Below the pieces are notes generated by a model. It saw nothing but the letters and a program-made list of their open reading frames with translations. It ran no database searches and had not been told where the DNA came from. 64,000 bases of DNA from VRUE01 sp035318745 (GTDB lineage: Bacteria > Actinomycetota > Thermoleophilia > Solirubrobacterales > 70-9), in contig DATHEA010000002.1 in NCBI GenBank assembly GCA_035318745.1, forward strand, positions 124,001 to 188,000. The letters are read 5' to 3'. Made by a program: the position numbers and the translations under genes. Shown piece by piece: positions 50,752 through 58,074 of the stretch (position 1 is its first letter; each line of letters opens with the position of its first letter).

Positions 50752-51369
50752 CTACTCCTCGCCGAAGAGCTGCAGGAAGGCGAGGTGGGTGAGGTCGTTC
50801 AGCTGCAGCTGAACGCTGTCGGCGCGGCCCGCGGCGAGGTCGAGGCAGAGCGATTCCTCGATCGCGCCGGCGACGAAGGCGGAGGTCATACGGGTGGCGC
50901 CGGTGCGGGCGCCGGGCTCGTCGCGGGCGGTGTCGAGTGCCGTGGTAAGGCGATCGACCACTTCCTGGTGCACTACCCAAGAGCTGCCGCGTGCCGCCCT
51001 TACCTCCAGCAGCAATGCTTTCGCCATCAGCGGCTGCTCGGCGACGGTGCGCAGCAGCTCGGCCAGTGCGGCGCGGAAGCCCTCGCGCCAGCCGGGCGCG
51101 GCTTCACAGGCCTCGAGGATTTGTGTGCCGAAACGATCGGCCGCCTCTTCGTAGGCGCGGGCAAAGCAGGCCTCCTTGCTGCCGAAGCGGCGGTGGAAGC
51201 GGTCCTGGGTGATCCGAGCCCGCTCGGCCACCTCGCGCACCGTGGCCTGCGCGTAGCCCTTCTCGCCGACCGTCAACAGCATCGCTTCGAGCACGTCCTC
51301 GTCGCCGCTATGGTCGGGCCCGACATCCTCCCAAGAGCGAACGGCGCGAAGTGGCCCCGGTGCTTCCAT
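50752..51369 (-). CDS. TetR-family transcriptional regulator
   Basis: 205 aa. Helix-turn-helix at about 35-75 (GEKGYAQATVREVAERARITQDRFHRRFGSKEACFARAYE); ligand domain with LLLEVRAARGSSW. No PPGRHG arm. It diverges from the TetR gene at 51457 over a gap that holds a 16-bp palindromic operator, so one or both proteins may repress this region. Confidence 0.9.
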   Translation of the reverse strand: MEAPGPLRAVRSWEDVGPDHSGDEDVLEAMLLTVGEKGYAQATVREVAERARITQDRFHRRFGSKEACFARAYEEAADRFGTQILEACEAAPGWREGFRAALAELLRTVAEQPLMAKALLLEVRAARGSSWVVHQEVVDRLTTALDTARDEPGARTGATRMTSAFVAGAIEESLCLDLAAGRADSVQLQLNDLTHLAFLQLFGEE

Positions 51370-51390
51370 TCAGGACACCATAGCTTATGT

Positions 51391-51406
51391 TTGGGAACTT
51401 TCCCAA
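51391..51406. promoter_or_regulatory. TTGGGAACTTTCCCAA palindrome between divergent TetR genes
   Basis: TTGGGAA-CT-TTCCCAA, perfect seven-base arms. The 11-mer TTGGGAACTTT recurs at 52889-52899 in front of the secreted-protein operon. A TATCCT at 51444-51449 lies seven bases before GTG 51457 and could be the -10 element of a leaderless transcript. Confidence 0.65.
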
Positions 51407-51456
51407 CCCTATGTACCTGTTTCGTACCAATGGGAACTAGCGCTATCCTGAGCCTT

Positions 51457-52137
51457 GTGCGAGCCCTGCCCGGAAAGGAGAACCGGCAGCCTCCCGGCCC
51501 CGAGCCGGTCAATCGCGATGCGGCCGCCGCCGATCAGCGCCGCCGCATCCTCGAGGCGACCGCCGAGCTGATCGCCGAGCAGGGCTACCAGGAGACGACG
51601 ATGGAGGAGATCGTCCGCAATGCCAAGGTCGGCTACGCGACCTTCTACAAGCACTACCCCGACAAGGAGGCCGCCTTCCTGGCGCTGCTCGACGCGGCGA
51701 CGGATCGCACCGTGGGCCGGGTCGAAGACGCCTACAAGCGCGAAGAAGGCCCCTGGACCGACCGGGTCGGCGCCGCGCTCGGCGCCCTCTTCGAAGACGT
51801 CGCCGCGCACCCCGCCGCCGCCCGCGCCGTCCTGGTCGAGGCGGTCGCCGCGAGCCCCGAGGCGGCGGCCAAGCACGAGGCGGCGCTGAAACGGCTGGCG
51901 CCGCTGCTGCGACCGGGGCGTGAGCTCAACCCGCGCCAGGCCGAGTTGCCGGAGAGCCTCGAGGAGACTCTGGCCGGGGGGATCGTCTGGGTGCTCGGCC
52001 AGCGGCTGATCGCGGGCGAAGCCGACAAGCTGCGCGGCCTCCTGCCCGAGACCCTCGAGTTCGTCCTCCGGCCCTACGTGGGCGAGGACGAGGCGGCGCG
52101 GGAGGCCGGCGAGGTCGCCGACGCGATCTCCGCCTAG
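51457..52137 (+). CDS. TetR-family transcriptional regulator
   Basis: 226 aa from GTG 51457; ATG 51430 would add nine residues. Helix-turn-helix at about 25-70 (EQGYQETTMEEIVRNAKVGYATFYKHYPDKEAAFLALLD). Ligand domain ends VLRPYVGEDEAAREAG. No PPGRHG arm; an internal run of charged and Pro-rich residues precedes the helix-turn-helix. The next TetR gene follows 15 bp downstream, implying one transcript for both. Confidence 0.88.
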   Translation: MRALPGKENRQPPGPEPVNRDAAAADQRRRILEATAELIAEQGYQETTMEEIVRNAKVGYATFYKHYPDKEAAFLALLDAATDRTVGRVEDAYKREEGPWTDRVGAALGALFEDVAAHPAAARAVLVEAVAASPEAAAKHEAALKRLAPLLRPGRELNPRQAELPESLEETLAGGIVWVLGQRLIAGEADKLRGLLPETLEFVLRPYVGEDEAAREAGEVADAISA

Positions 52138-52152
52138 CGGCCCTTCGGATCG

Positions 52153-52809
52153 ATGCCCGCCGAAGAGCTCGGCCCCCTGCCGGCGGGCCGCCATGGCTTC
52201 AGCCGTGAGCAGGTCGCCCACCATCAGCGCGAGCGACTGATCGCCGGCCTCGCCGAAGCGGTAGCCGAGGAGGGCTACGCGGCGGTCACGTTGACCGACA
52301 TCGTCAAGGGGGCGAAGGTCTCCCGTCGCGTCTTCTACGCCAACTTCGAGAGCAAGGAGCAGTGCTTCCTCGCCGCCTTCGAGGTGGTAGTCGACCATCT
52401 GCGCGAGCTGATCGTCGAGGCGGTCGAGGGAATCGAAGGCTGGCCGCGCCAGGCGATCGCCGCGACCCGCGCGGTGTTGAGCTTCCTCGCTTCCGAGCCC
52501 GACCTGGCCCGCCTCTGCCTGGTCGAATCGCGTGCCGCGGGGCCCGCGGTCACGGCGCGCTTCAACGAGGCGGTGGGGGAGATGGCGCCGTTGCTGCGAA
52601 AGGGTCGAGCCGAGCGCCCTGAGGGCGAGCGCCTCCCCGGCTCGACCGAGGACTCGACGATCGGCTCACTCGTCTCCCTTACGCACCGCAAGGTCGCCGC
52701 GAGCGAAGCGGAGCAATTAGAGGATCTCCTCCCCGACTGCGCCGAGCTGGTCCTCCTGCCTTACCTGGGTTCCGCCGAGGCGGCACGCCTCGCCCGCAGA
52801 GTAGCGTAG
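52153..52809 (+). CDS. TetR-family transcriptional regulator
   Basis: 218 aa. Arm LPAGRHGFSREQVAHHQRER, helix-turn-helix EEGYAAVTLTDIVKGAKVSRRVFYANFESKEQCFLAAFE, C-terminus LLPYLGSAEAARLARRVA. Closest in the window to unit 2 of the tandem TetR gene (shared arm and PYLGSAEAA ending). It lies directly upstream of the promoter region of the secreted-protein operon. Confidence 0.9.
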   Translation: MPAEELGPLPAGRHGFSREQVAHHQRERLIAGLAEAVAEEGYAAVTLTDIVKGAKVSRRVFYANFESKEQCFLAAFEVVVDHLRELIVEAVEGIEGWPRQAIAATRAVLSFLASEPDLARLCLVESRAAGPAVTARFNEAVGEMAPLLRKGRAERPEGERLPGSTEDSTIGSLVSLTHRKVAASEAEQLEDLLPDCAELVLLPYLGSAEAARLARRVA

Positions 52810-52888
52810 CCCGGCCGGGATGACGGCCACAGTCGTTTGGTACCCCCTCGTCCCTCCAGGGAACGCATCTAGGAACGCGTTTTCTCTT

Positions 52889-52930
52889 TTGGGAACTTTG
52901 CTTGACAACTCCGTTACGGAGTGCTTTCCT
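52889..52930 (+). promoter_or_regulatory. Promoter with operator for the secreted-protein operon
   Basis: TTGACA (52902-52907) and TTTCCT (52925-52930) are spaced by exactly 17 bp. The spacer is filled by the palindrome ACTCCG-TTA-CGGAGT (52908-52922). Just upstream lies TTGGGAACTTT (52889-52899), the same 11-mer as in the TetR operator at 51391. The remaining leader to 53074 is GC-rich without an obvious gene; AGGAG at 53061-53065 is the ribosome-binding site. Confidence 0.65.
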
Positions 52931-53074
52931 GGCCCTGTCGGCGGTACAGCTAGCACCTTCTAGGAACTGACTGCAACCAACCGGCGAAACAGGGAAATAC
53001 AGACCGAGCTCGCCGCAAGGGGTCGCAAGGGAAGCGACCGGCAGAGGGGCTCACGGGACAAGGAGAGAGATTTG

Positions 53075-53965
53075 ATGTTCTCGCCACTACGTAACGGCGC
53101 AGGCAAGCGCCTCCGCGAACCTTTCGGCAAAGCCGGCCTGACGGTTGCAGTCATCGCTCTCGTCTTCGCGATGCTCGGCGGCGCCTACGCCGCCACCGAC
53201 AACGGCGGTAAGGCAACCGCTTCCGCCAAGGCCAAGAAGGGCCCGCGCGGGCCTAAGGGTCCGAAGGGGGATACCGGGCCAGCGGGTCCTGCTGGTCAAG
53301 CCGGAGCGCAGGGCCCCGCCGGCGCCAAGGGGGACAAGGGCGATGGCGGCAGTGCCGGCGCCAACGGCAAAAGCGCGGAAACCGCCGCGTTCGCCGGCGC
53401 CCTACACGGCTGCACCGCCGGTGGAGTCGAAGTCAAATCGGCCAGCCCCGTCGCTTACGTCTGCAACGGCAAAAACGGCACCAACGGCCAGACCGGCTTC
53501 ACCGCAACGCTGCCCCTCGGCGAAACCGAGACCGGTGCCTGGGCTATGGGTCCGGAGCCGACGGAAGTGGGGAGTGCGCGTAGCCCAATCTCATTCACCA
53601 TCCCACTCCCCGCCGCGCTGAGTGCCGAAGGCTGCACCACCAATCCTCCGCCGGCCACCTGCAAAGTCCACTACATCAACGCCTCCGGCGAAGAAGATCT
53701 GAACAGCTTCAACGCGGAAACGGTACTCGACCCGGCCCACTGCAACGGCAATGCCCTTGTCCCTACCGCGGACCCCGGCCATCTCTGTATCTACGCCGGT
53801 TCGCAATTCAACGTCAACATGAGTAACGAAACTATTTTCCAGCTAGATGGACAGAGTTCCGGAGCATCTACCACCGGCGCCGTCATGCAGCTCTTCGTCG
53901 TTGATTTCACCGAACCGGGCGCGGGTGGGTTGGGTTCCTGGGCGGTGACCGCCGAAGAAGGCTAG
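53075..53965 (+). CDS. Secreted collagen-like protein
   Basis: 296 aa from ATG 53075 (TTG 53072 possible). A signal peptide or anchor (GLTVAVIALVFAMLGGAYA, about 22-40) is followed by about 15 uninterrupted Gly-X-Y triplets (about 56-102: GPRGPKGPKGDTGPAGPAGQ and onward) and a globular, Cys-containing C-terminal domain. Bacterial collagen-like repeats form triple helices on surface proteins. It heads the run of exported-protein genes and sits behind a regulated promoter. Confidence 0.85.
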   Translation: MFSPLRNGAGKRLREPFGKAGLTVAVIALVFAMLGGAYAATDNGGKATASAKAKKGPRGPKGPKGDTGPAGPAGQAGAQGPAGAKGDKGDGGSAGANGKSAETAAFAGALHGCTAGGVEVKSASPVAYVCNGKNGTNGQTGFTATLPLGETETGAWAMGPEPTEVGSARSPISFTIPLPAALSAEGCTTNPPPATCKVHYINASGEEDLNSFNAETVLDPAHCNGNALVPTADPGHLCIYAGSQFNVNMSNETIFQLDGQSSGASTTGAVMQLFVVDFTEPGAGGLGSWAVTAEEG

Positions 53966-54039
53966 CCCACTCTCACCGTTTCACACCTATCCCGGACGGC
54001 GCGCCAGCGCCGTCCGGGCAAGCCCGGGGAGACTTACCA

Positions 54040-57000
54040 ATGAGCCAATCAGCCATCGCGCAGCGACACCACTTCGACCGCACATCGTCACCCGGTCGGC
54101 GAGCACACCTCCTCGCCATCGCCCTGCTTGGCCTCATTGCCATCGCCACCCTCACCCCCCCCCGCGCCGCCGCGTTCAGCGACCGCGAAGAGCTGACCAG
54201 CTTCGGCAGCGAGGGCTCCGGTGCCGGCCAGTTCCGCGAACCAAGGCAAATCGCCACGGACCCCACCACGGGGCACGTTTTCATCGCCGACAACAACAAC
54301 CGGATCAACGAGTTCACCCCCTGGGGCACCTTCGTCAAGGCCTTCGGCTGGGACGTCGCCCCCGGAGCGGTCAACGAGCAGCAGGAAGTAAGGGTGAGGG
54401 CAGCAGAAGGTCAGTTCAAGCTCAGCTTCGGCGCCTCGACCACCGCGGATCTCGCCTTCGACGCACCGGGCTCTGAAAGCGAAGGACCGGAAAGCGTCGA
54501 AGCCGCCCTGAACGCCCTGGCCTCGATCGGCGGGGCGGGAGGCGAAGTCAGCGTCGAAGCGGTCGTCCCCGGCGCCCCCGACGGCAGAACCCCCTACGTC
54601 TACGTGATCGCCTTCAAGGGCTCCCTGGCGGCGACGAACGTCGCGGCGATCACCGCTGTCAACGGCACGACGCCGCTGAGCGGCGGGGATCCCTCGACCA
54701 GCTTGGACGTGCGGACCCGCGCCGATGGAACTGTAGGCGGCACTGGCCTTGAGTCCTGCACCGAGGAATCGGGTTGCAAAGCGGCGCTCTCGGGCTCCGG
54801 GCCGGGGGAGTTCGACAGCGGAAGCTTAGGGATCGGGGTGGACAGCGCCGGCAACATTTACGTAAAGGAAATTAACAACCTCAGGGTGCAGAAGTTCGAC
54901 TCAGCCGGTCGTTTCGTCCTCATGTTCGGCGGCGAAGTCGACAAGACAACCCACGAAAACCTCTGCACCGCCACCTCGGGTCACGAATGCGGTGGAGGCA
55001 TCCCCGGCACGACAGCGGGCGAGTTCAGCTCCGGTTTCAGCCAGGGCCTCGCCCTCGGCCCCGGCGGCCAACTCTTCGCCGTCGACAAGGACCGCATTCA
55101 GCGCTTCAACCTGCAGGGAGAATTCCAAGCCGCGATCCCGGTCCCGGGTGAGACTGTCGAGTTTCTCGCCTTCGATCCGGTGAGCGAAGACCTCTACGCG
55201 ACCTATAGCTATTCAGGAAGCACGGGTGTCCACAAGCTCGACTCCATCACCGGCGCAGAGCTCGGCAAACTCGAAGGCCAGAACTTCGTTGCCACCGATC
55301 CCGCCGGCAACGTCTACGCGTGGAACTGGCCAAACGTCCTCCAGTACGACGCCGCCGGCAAACCGTTGGCGCCCCCGATCTGCTGCGCGGCCTCGCCGCG
55401 CCCCGATGACCCCAATCTACTCTTCAATCTAAACGGCTTCGGCACCAACACGGTAGGCGACTTCTACGTCCCCTATGGTGCCTCCCCCGTCGCCAGCTTC
55501 ATCCGCCTCCTCGGCCCCGGGCCGGTGAGCTTCGAAGCGCCGCCCAAGGTGCCGCCGGAGATCGTCGCCCAGTTCGCCACCTCGGTCGATCGCACCGGCG
55601 CCGTGCTGAGTGCCGAAATCAATCCCCATTTCTGGAATAACACTCACTTCTACCTGCAGTACGGCACCGGCAAATGCTCTGAAGGAGGGTGTGTCTCCGA
55701 GAAGCCCCTGCCACCTGGGGCGCTCCTCACCACCAAACCATTCTCCGGCGCGCTGAAGAGCTCCGGGGTCTTCCTCGAAGGCCTCGAGCCGGGAACCACC
55801 TACCACTACCGCTTCGTCGCCGAAAGCTCGGGCGGTGGGCCGGTGCGCGGGGTTGGCGGCAAAGTCGGAGTCGACGGTGGGGAAAGCACCTTCACCACCT
55901 ATCCCGCCTCTGCCCTCGATAAGACCGACTGTCCCAACCAGGCCTTCCGCACCGGCTTCTCGGCGCCGCTTCCCGACTGCCGAGCCTACGAGATGGTCAG
56001 TCCGATCGACAAAAACAACGGCGACATCAGAGCACTGGTCACGTTCCCTGGAGAACCCACCGATCTCGAGCAGAGCTCCCTCGACGGCAACAAGTTCACC
56101 TACTCCTCCTACCGTGCTTTCGCCGGCGCCAAGGCCGGCGCCTATACCAGCCAGTACATCGCCAAGCGCGAGCAGGGCGTCGGCTGGGCAACCGAACCGA
56201 TTGCTCCGCCTCAAAGTCACGGGGCCGCCTACTCAGCCAACATCAGCGCGGCCCTCACCGCCACCTACAGGGCCTTCTCCGACGACCTTTGCAATAGCTG
56301 GTTGATCGCAGCCGCCGAACCGGTGCTTGCTCCCGGGGTCCCAGACGGCTACTACCAGCCCTACCGACGCGACAACTGCGGCCCCGGAGGCTATGAAGCG
56401 CTCGCCCCCGTCCAACCGACCGTCGACCCCGTGCGCTTCAGCGTCGAGATCCAAGGCGCTTCGGCCGACGGCAAAGTGGCGATCTTCCGGGTCAAAGACA
56501 AGCTGACCGAAGACGCTGCAGGCGGTGCCTGGCAGACCTACTACTCGCGCGGTGGGCAACTGCGGCTGGTCTGCGTCTTGCCGAACGGACTGCCGAGCGG
56601 AGGCAATTGCTCGGGCGGGACGGGCAGTCCCAACGGTCGTGAGTCGGTTTCGGAATTGAACTACCTGGCAAGCGTCACCAACGCGATCTCCTCCGACGGC
56701 GCTCGCGTCTACTGGACCGACTCGGGAAGCAAGGCGAGCGGTCTCGGCAAGGTCTACGTGCGCCTCAACCCGGGCGAGGAGCAGAGCGCGATGAGCGGCG
56801 GCGAATGCACCGAAGCCGAAAAAGCCTGCACGCTGGAGGTCTCGGAGACCGAGTCGACCAAAGCCTCTGAATTCCTCGGCGCCAGCACCGACGGAGCAAA
56901 GGCACTCTTCGAGGTACGTGAAGGCGCCCAGGCCGGCAACCTCTATCTGTTTGACCTGGCCTCAGGAGAATCGACCCTGATCGCCAAAAAAGCTGGCCAT

Positions 57001-58074
57001 CCGCTCCAGGGCGGGCCTTTCGCCCCGGGCGTGCTCGGGGCAAGCGAGGACCTCTCCCACGTCTACTTCGTCTCCGAAGAAGCGTTGGCGGAAACCAGCG
57101 GAGCCACGGTCGGCGAGCCGAACCTCTATCTCGACCAAGACGGAGTCAAGACTTTCATCGCGACTCTCGCCAGGGACGATGTGGCGGAAGCCGGACTCTT
57201 TTCCAATACTTCCTCGCAGCCCTTTTACCACTCCGCTCGGGTCAGCCCCGATGGTAGCCGGATCGCCTTTTTCTCCACCGCGAGCCCGACCGGCTATGAC
57301 AACACCGACCAGGCAAGCGGCGAAAAGGACACGGAGGTCTACCTCTATCGGACCGGCTCGCCGGGGCCGGTCTGCGTCTCCTGCAACCCGAGCGGGGCGC
57401 GGCCGCTCGGGCGATTTGTGAAGGTGAAGTCAAATGAGCAAGCTGGCCTGCCCCTGGCGGCCATGATCCCGCCGGCGCAGTTCACCCTGCACTTTCCCCG
57501 CTCGCTCTCCGAGGACGGCGAGCGCCTCTTCTTCACCAGCTATGACGCGCTCGTTCCCCGCGACACCAACGGCAAGGCCGACGTCTACCTCTGGGAGGCG
57601 GCATCGGGACCCCAGGACTGCGAGCAGCTCGGCGCCGATCTGCATGTCGCGGCCCCCGGTGGCTGCCTCAGCCTGATCACCTCGGGCCAGAGCCCCGACG
57701 ACTCCCGGCTCCTCGAAGCCACCCCCGACGGCAACGACGTCTTCTTCACCACCAACGCCAGCCTCCTGCCCCAGGACCCCGGCCTGATCGATATCTACGA
57801 CGCCAGGGTGAACGGCGGCCTGCCGGGGCCACCCGAGCCACCGGGACCCTGCCAGGGGGAAGCCTGCCAGTTCGTTCCACCGGCGCCCCTCGACCCGACC
57901 CCGGCCTCTGCCTCCTTCAGGGGCGTCGGCAACCCGAGCGCGAAAGCACCCCGCGGCCGCTGTGCCAAAGGCAAAGCCCGGCACAAGGGACGCTGCGTGG
58001 CCAAGCACAAGCGAGCGAAGAAGAGCGCTCGGCACAAACGAGCCGCCAACCATGACCGGAGGCAGAGCCGATGA
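54040..58074 (+). CDS. Large secreted beta-propeller (NHL/PD40-type) protein
   Basis: 1344 aa with a signal peptide (about 22-46). The first part has NHL-like repeats (GSGAGQFREPRQIATDPTTGHVFIADNNNRINEF; GPGEFDSGSLGIGVDSAGNIYV). A fibronectin-III-like domain follows (around 500-625: LEPGTTYHYRFVAES), then the LPDCRAYEMVSPIDKNNGDI motif seen in many Thermoleophilia surface proteins, then TolB/PD40-like blades (SPDGSRIAFFSTASP, TPDGNDVFFTTNASL). The last 45 residues are strongly basic with two Cys. Role unknown; possibly adhesion or wall binding. Stop overlaps the next ATG. Confidence 0.8.
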   Translation: MSQSAIAQRHHFDRTSSPGRRAHLLAIALLGLIAIATLTPPRAAAFSDREELTSFGSEGSGAGQFREPRQIATDPTTGHVFIADNNNRINEFTPWGTFVKAFGWDVAPGAVNEQQEVRVRAAEGQFKLSFGASTTADLAFDAPGSESEGPESVEAALNALASIGGAGGEVSVEAVVPGAPDGRTPYVYVIAFKGSLAATNVAAITAVNGTTPLSGGDPSTSLDVRTRADGTVGGTGLESCTEESGCKAALSGSGPGEFDSGSLGIGVDSAGNIYVKEINNLRVQKFDSAGRFVLMFGGEVDKTTHENLCTATSGHECGGGIPGTTAGEFSSGFSQGLALGPGGQLFAVDKDRIQRFNLQGEFQAAIPVPGETVEFLAFDPVSEDLYATYSYSGSTGVHKLDSITGAELGKLEGQNFVATDPAGNVYAWNWPNVLQYDAAGKPLAPPICCAASPRPDDPNLLFNLNGFGTNTVGDFYVPYGASPVASFIRLLGPGPVSFEAPPKVPPEIVAQFATSVDRTGAVLSAEINPHFWNNTHFYLQYGTGKCSEGGCVSEKPLPPGALLTTKPFSGALKSSGVFLEGLEPGTTYHYRFVAESSGGGPVRGVGGKVGVDGGESTFTTYPASALDKTDCPNQAFRTGFSAPLPDCRAYEMVSPIDKNNGDIRALVTFPGEPTDLEQSSLDGNKFTYSSYRAFAGAKAGAYTSQYIAKREQGVGWATEPIAPPQSHGAAYSANISAALTATYRAFSDDLCNSWLIAAAEPVLAPGVPDGYYQPYRRDNCGPGGYEALAPVQPTVDPVRFSVEIQGASADGKVAIFRVKDKLTEDAAGGAWQTYYSRGGQLRLVCVLPNGLPSGGNCSGGTGSPNGRESVSELNYLASVTNAISSDGARVYWTDSGSKASGLGKVYVRLNPGEEQSAMSGGECTEAEKACTLEVSETESTKASEFLGASTDGAKALFEVREGAQAGNLYLFDLASGESTLIAKKAGHPLQGGPFAPGVLGASEDLSHVYFVSEEALAETSGATVGEPNLYLDQDGVKTFIATLARDDVAEAGLFSNTSSQPFYHSARVSPDGSRIAFFSTASPTGYDNTDQASGEKDTEVYLYRTGSPGPVCVSCNPSGARPLGRFVKVKSNEQAGLPLAAMIPPAQFTLHFPRSLSEDGERLFFTSYDALVPRDTNGKADVYLWEAASGPQDCEQLGADLHVAAPGGCLSLITSGQSPDDSRLLEATPDGNDVFFTTNASLLPQDPGLIDIYDARVNGGLPGPPEPPGPCQGEACQFVPPAPLDPTPASASFRGVGNPSAKAPRGRCAKGKARHKGRCVAKHKRAKKSARHKRAANHDRRQSR

